From Nematostella vectensis (taxonomy: Eukaryota > Cnidaria > Anthozoa > Actiniaria > Edwardsiidae): a stretch of 60,000 bases of DNA. The notes beneath the pieces were generated by a model. That model was not told the origin of the DNA. It did not search any database and worked only from the letters and a program-made list of their open reading frames with translations. Positions 58,666-60,000 of the stretch are shown in pieces. Position 1 is the stretch's first letter, and the number at the start of each line of letters is the position of its first letter. Location of the stretch: NCBI RefSeq assembly GCF_932526225.1, contig NC_064042.1, forward strand, positions 3,643,001 through 3,703,000, given 5' to 3'. The position numbers were made by a program, and so were the translations under genes.

Positions 58666-59972
58666 TTAAATTGTGGTATTCCGGTAGTACCGACTAATCA
58701 AAAGTACCATGTTGTCGAAGGGGCATTTTTCTCCTCGCCATTGTCTCCACATCACTTCGTCTAGGTGGCTTTGCAGATCAGCTGTAGGGATCCCTTTTTT
58801 GCTTTTTACCATTCTTTTCACTCTTGCCCACGTAGACTCTATCTCTTGAGTGTTGACTCCAGTCACCGGGTCGACGAAATAGTCTTTATGGACCACCACC
58901 CGGTGACTGGAAACGTTGGGAGCATGAGCAGTAATGTTCCTGTATGTCCCCCAGTCATCCGAATGGAGAACACTTCCTGGCTGAAGGACTTCCTGAATAA
59001 TCGGCGCCAAGACTTCTCTCGTTCGCTTGTTTACAACAGTGTAATACCCTCGGCAAGGCTGGAAGGCCGTAGTCACCAGACCAAACACCCATCTTTGTCG
59101 GGATATCCTTCCTCTGCCATACTATAAACATAATAAAGCAAATTGTTCTATAGTTAGTTTTTCTATCACATGTGAATCACCTGACATGACGGAAAAACCT
59201 GGAAAACGCGCAATTCCAGATAGAGAGAAAAGACACAATTTCTTACAATGGCTATAGGTTCCTTATATTACGGACTGATTTTCAAAACACAAATAAGATG
59301 AGGCAGAGGTGCACATAACCAGATTTTGGCTTTTTAAGATATTTTTTCCTTGATCATAATTGCCCTGTGTATCAGTTCAGGAACGAAAAGCTCAAATTGC
59401 AATGACACTTTACAAAAGATCGCATCAATTTAAAAAAAGTCGCACTTGCTATTTTGTTTGCTATAAGTTACTAAGTACTCAGAGAAATTCTCCGCCTTAT
59501 TCGATGTGAAGTGGGCTTATTTGAAGCCTCACGTCATGTTTTTCCGTCATGTAGAATCACCTTAGAATGAATCCATTAAATGTCATTTATATGCACCTTG
59601 TGTGGCCAAGTAAAAATAACAAGACATATAATTCCAACCATACCGTTTTGTAGCAGTTACAGGATAGTTTTTTCACCCACCTTTCGCTTGAACGAAATAA
59701 CGGTTTCGTCGCACTTGCAAACATGGTTCGGGCCGCCGAACGGATAGACTGGGCGATCGACGACATCCCGCGAGCACAATAGTCTTAAGGCCCTGCAGAC
59801 TTTTCCAACCATTTGAGGTGTCATACCTAACATTGTGCTTGCCTGCACTTGTAAAACTTCCACCGACCAGAAATATATGAGAACAACGAGCTTCGAAAGG
59901 GGCGTCTTGGGAAACAATTCGAAAAAGCTGTTGGTTCTTAGGCTCCTACGAATAAGGCAACGCGGACATTTC
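58666..59972 (-). CDS. Merlin/ISXO2-type DDE transposase gene, intron-containing, 5' end outside window
   Basis: Minus-strand exons 59972-59681 and 59121-58666 join in frame (97 + 152 codons with stop). The first visible residues, KCPRC, look like half of the zinc ribbon preceding this catalytic domain; an AG acceptor at 59974-59973 shows that an earlier exon lies beyond 60000. DDE residues: Asp in KCDETVISFKRK, Asp in LHSDDWGTYR, Glu in NTQEIESTWARVK. The exon junction falls between FKRK and YGRGRI, which are contiguous in the family. The frame is intact. An intron and an uninterrupted frame could mean a recently active element or a domesticated gene; no TIRs bounding it were seen. Confidence 0.78.
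59183..59553 (+). mobile_element. TIR transposon GACATGACGGAAAAAC, copy B, inside the transposase intron
   Basis: Begins gacatgacggaaaaacc and ends gtttttccgtcatgta, with a perfect 9-bp target duplication GAATCACCT (59174-59182 and 59554-59562). Same family as 40206-40885, in opposite orientation and without the nested insertion. 371 bp, no coding capacity. Confidence 0.9.
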
Positions 59973-60000
59973 CTAAGAGAACAAATAGAAGTTATGAGAT

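Overview
The window is animal nuclear DNA: AT-rich, with short exons, consensus GT-AG introns, many microsatellites and minisatellites, and abundant DNA-transposon remnants. The gene content (an ATG4 protease, a full-architecture SORLA receptor, a TRAF-type zinc-finger protein, a Merlin-type transposase) and the conserved intron positions suggest an early-branching invertebrate. An anthozoan cnidarian such as a sea anemone is my best guess; this is inference and no species marker was found.

Layout. (1) 48-8496, + strand: ATG4C/D-like autophagy protease, 14 exons, 432 codons, complete. (2) 10404-38632, + strand: SORL1/SORLA-like sorting receptor, 38 exons joined in frame (1783 codons): signal and propeptide, VPS10P, YWTD propeller, EGF-like, ten LDL-A repeats and three FN3 domains. 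The remaining FN3 domains, membrane segment and tail are not in the window. (3) 38.6-46.3 kb: repeat-rich gap with a 20-bp array, a TIR transposon carrying a nested second transposon, and a 5-kb, about 45-copy, 112-bp satellite with higher-order structure. (4) 46485-53779, - strand: a 20-exon, 490-codon gene I do not recognise, whose middle is a run of tiny, phase-compatible, tandemly duplicated exons. (5) 54698-56710, - strand: 250-aa TRAF-type zinc-finger/coiled-coil protein without RING. (6) 57832-58598, + strand: possible small two-exon gene. (7) 58666-59972, - strand: intron-containing Merlin/ISXO2-type transposase gene, 5' end outside the window.

The most striking pattern is that seven intronic repeats in the ATG4 and SORL1 genes are tandem copies of the neighbouring exon-intron junction. 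They include the last or first exon bases and often an intact GT or AG, giving fields of decoy splice sites. The second is the mini-exon cassette gene at 46.5-53.8 kb. ATG4 (autophagosome) and SORL1 (endosome-TGN sorting) both serve lysosomal traffic and both carry a TCACGTGA (CLEAR-core) site nearby, but joint regulation is only a hypothesis.
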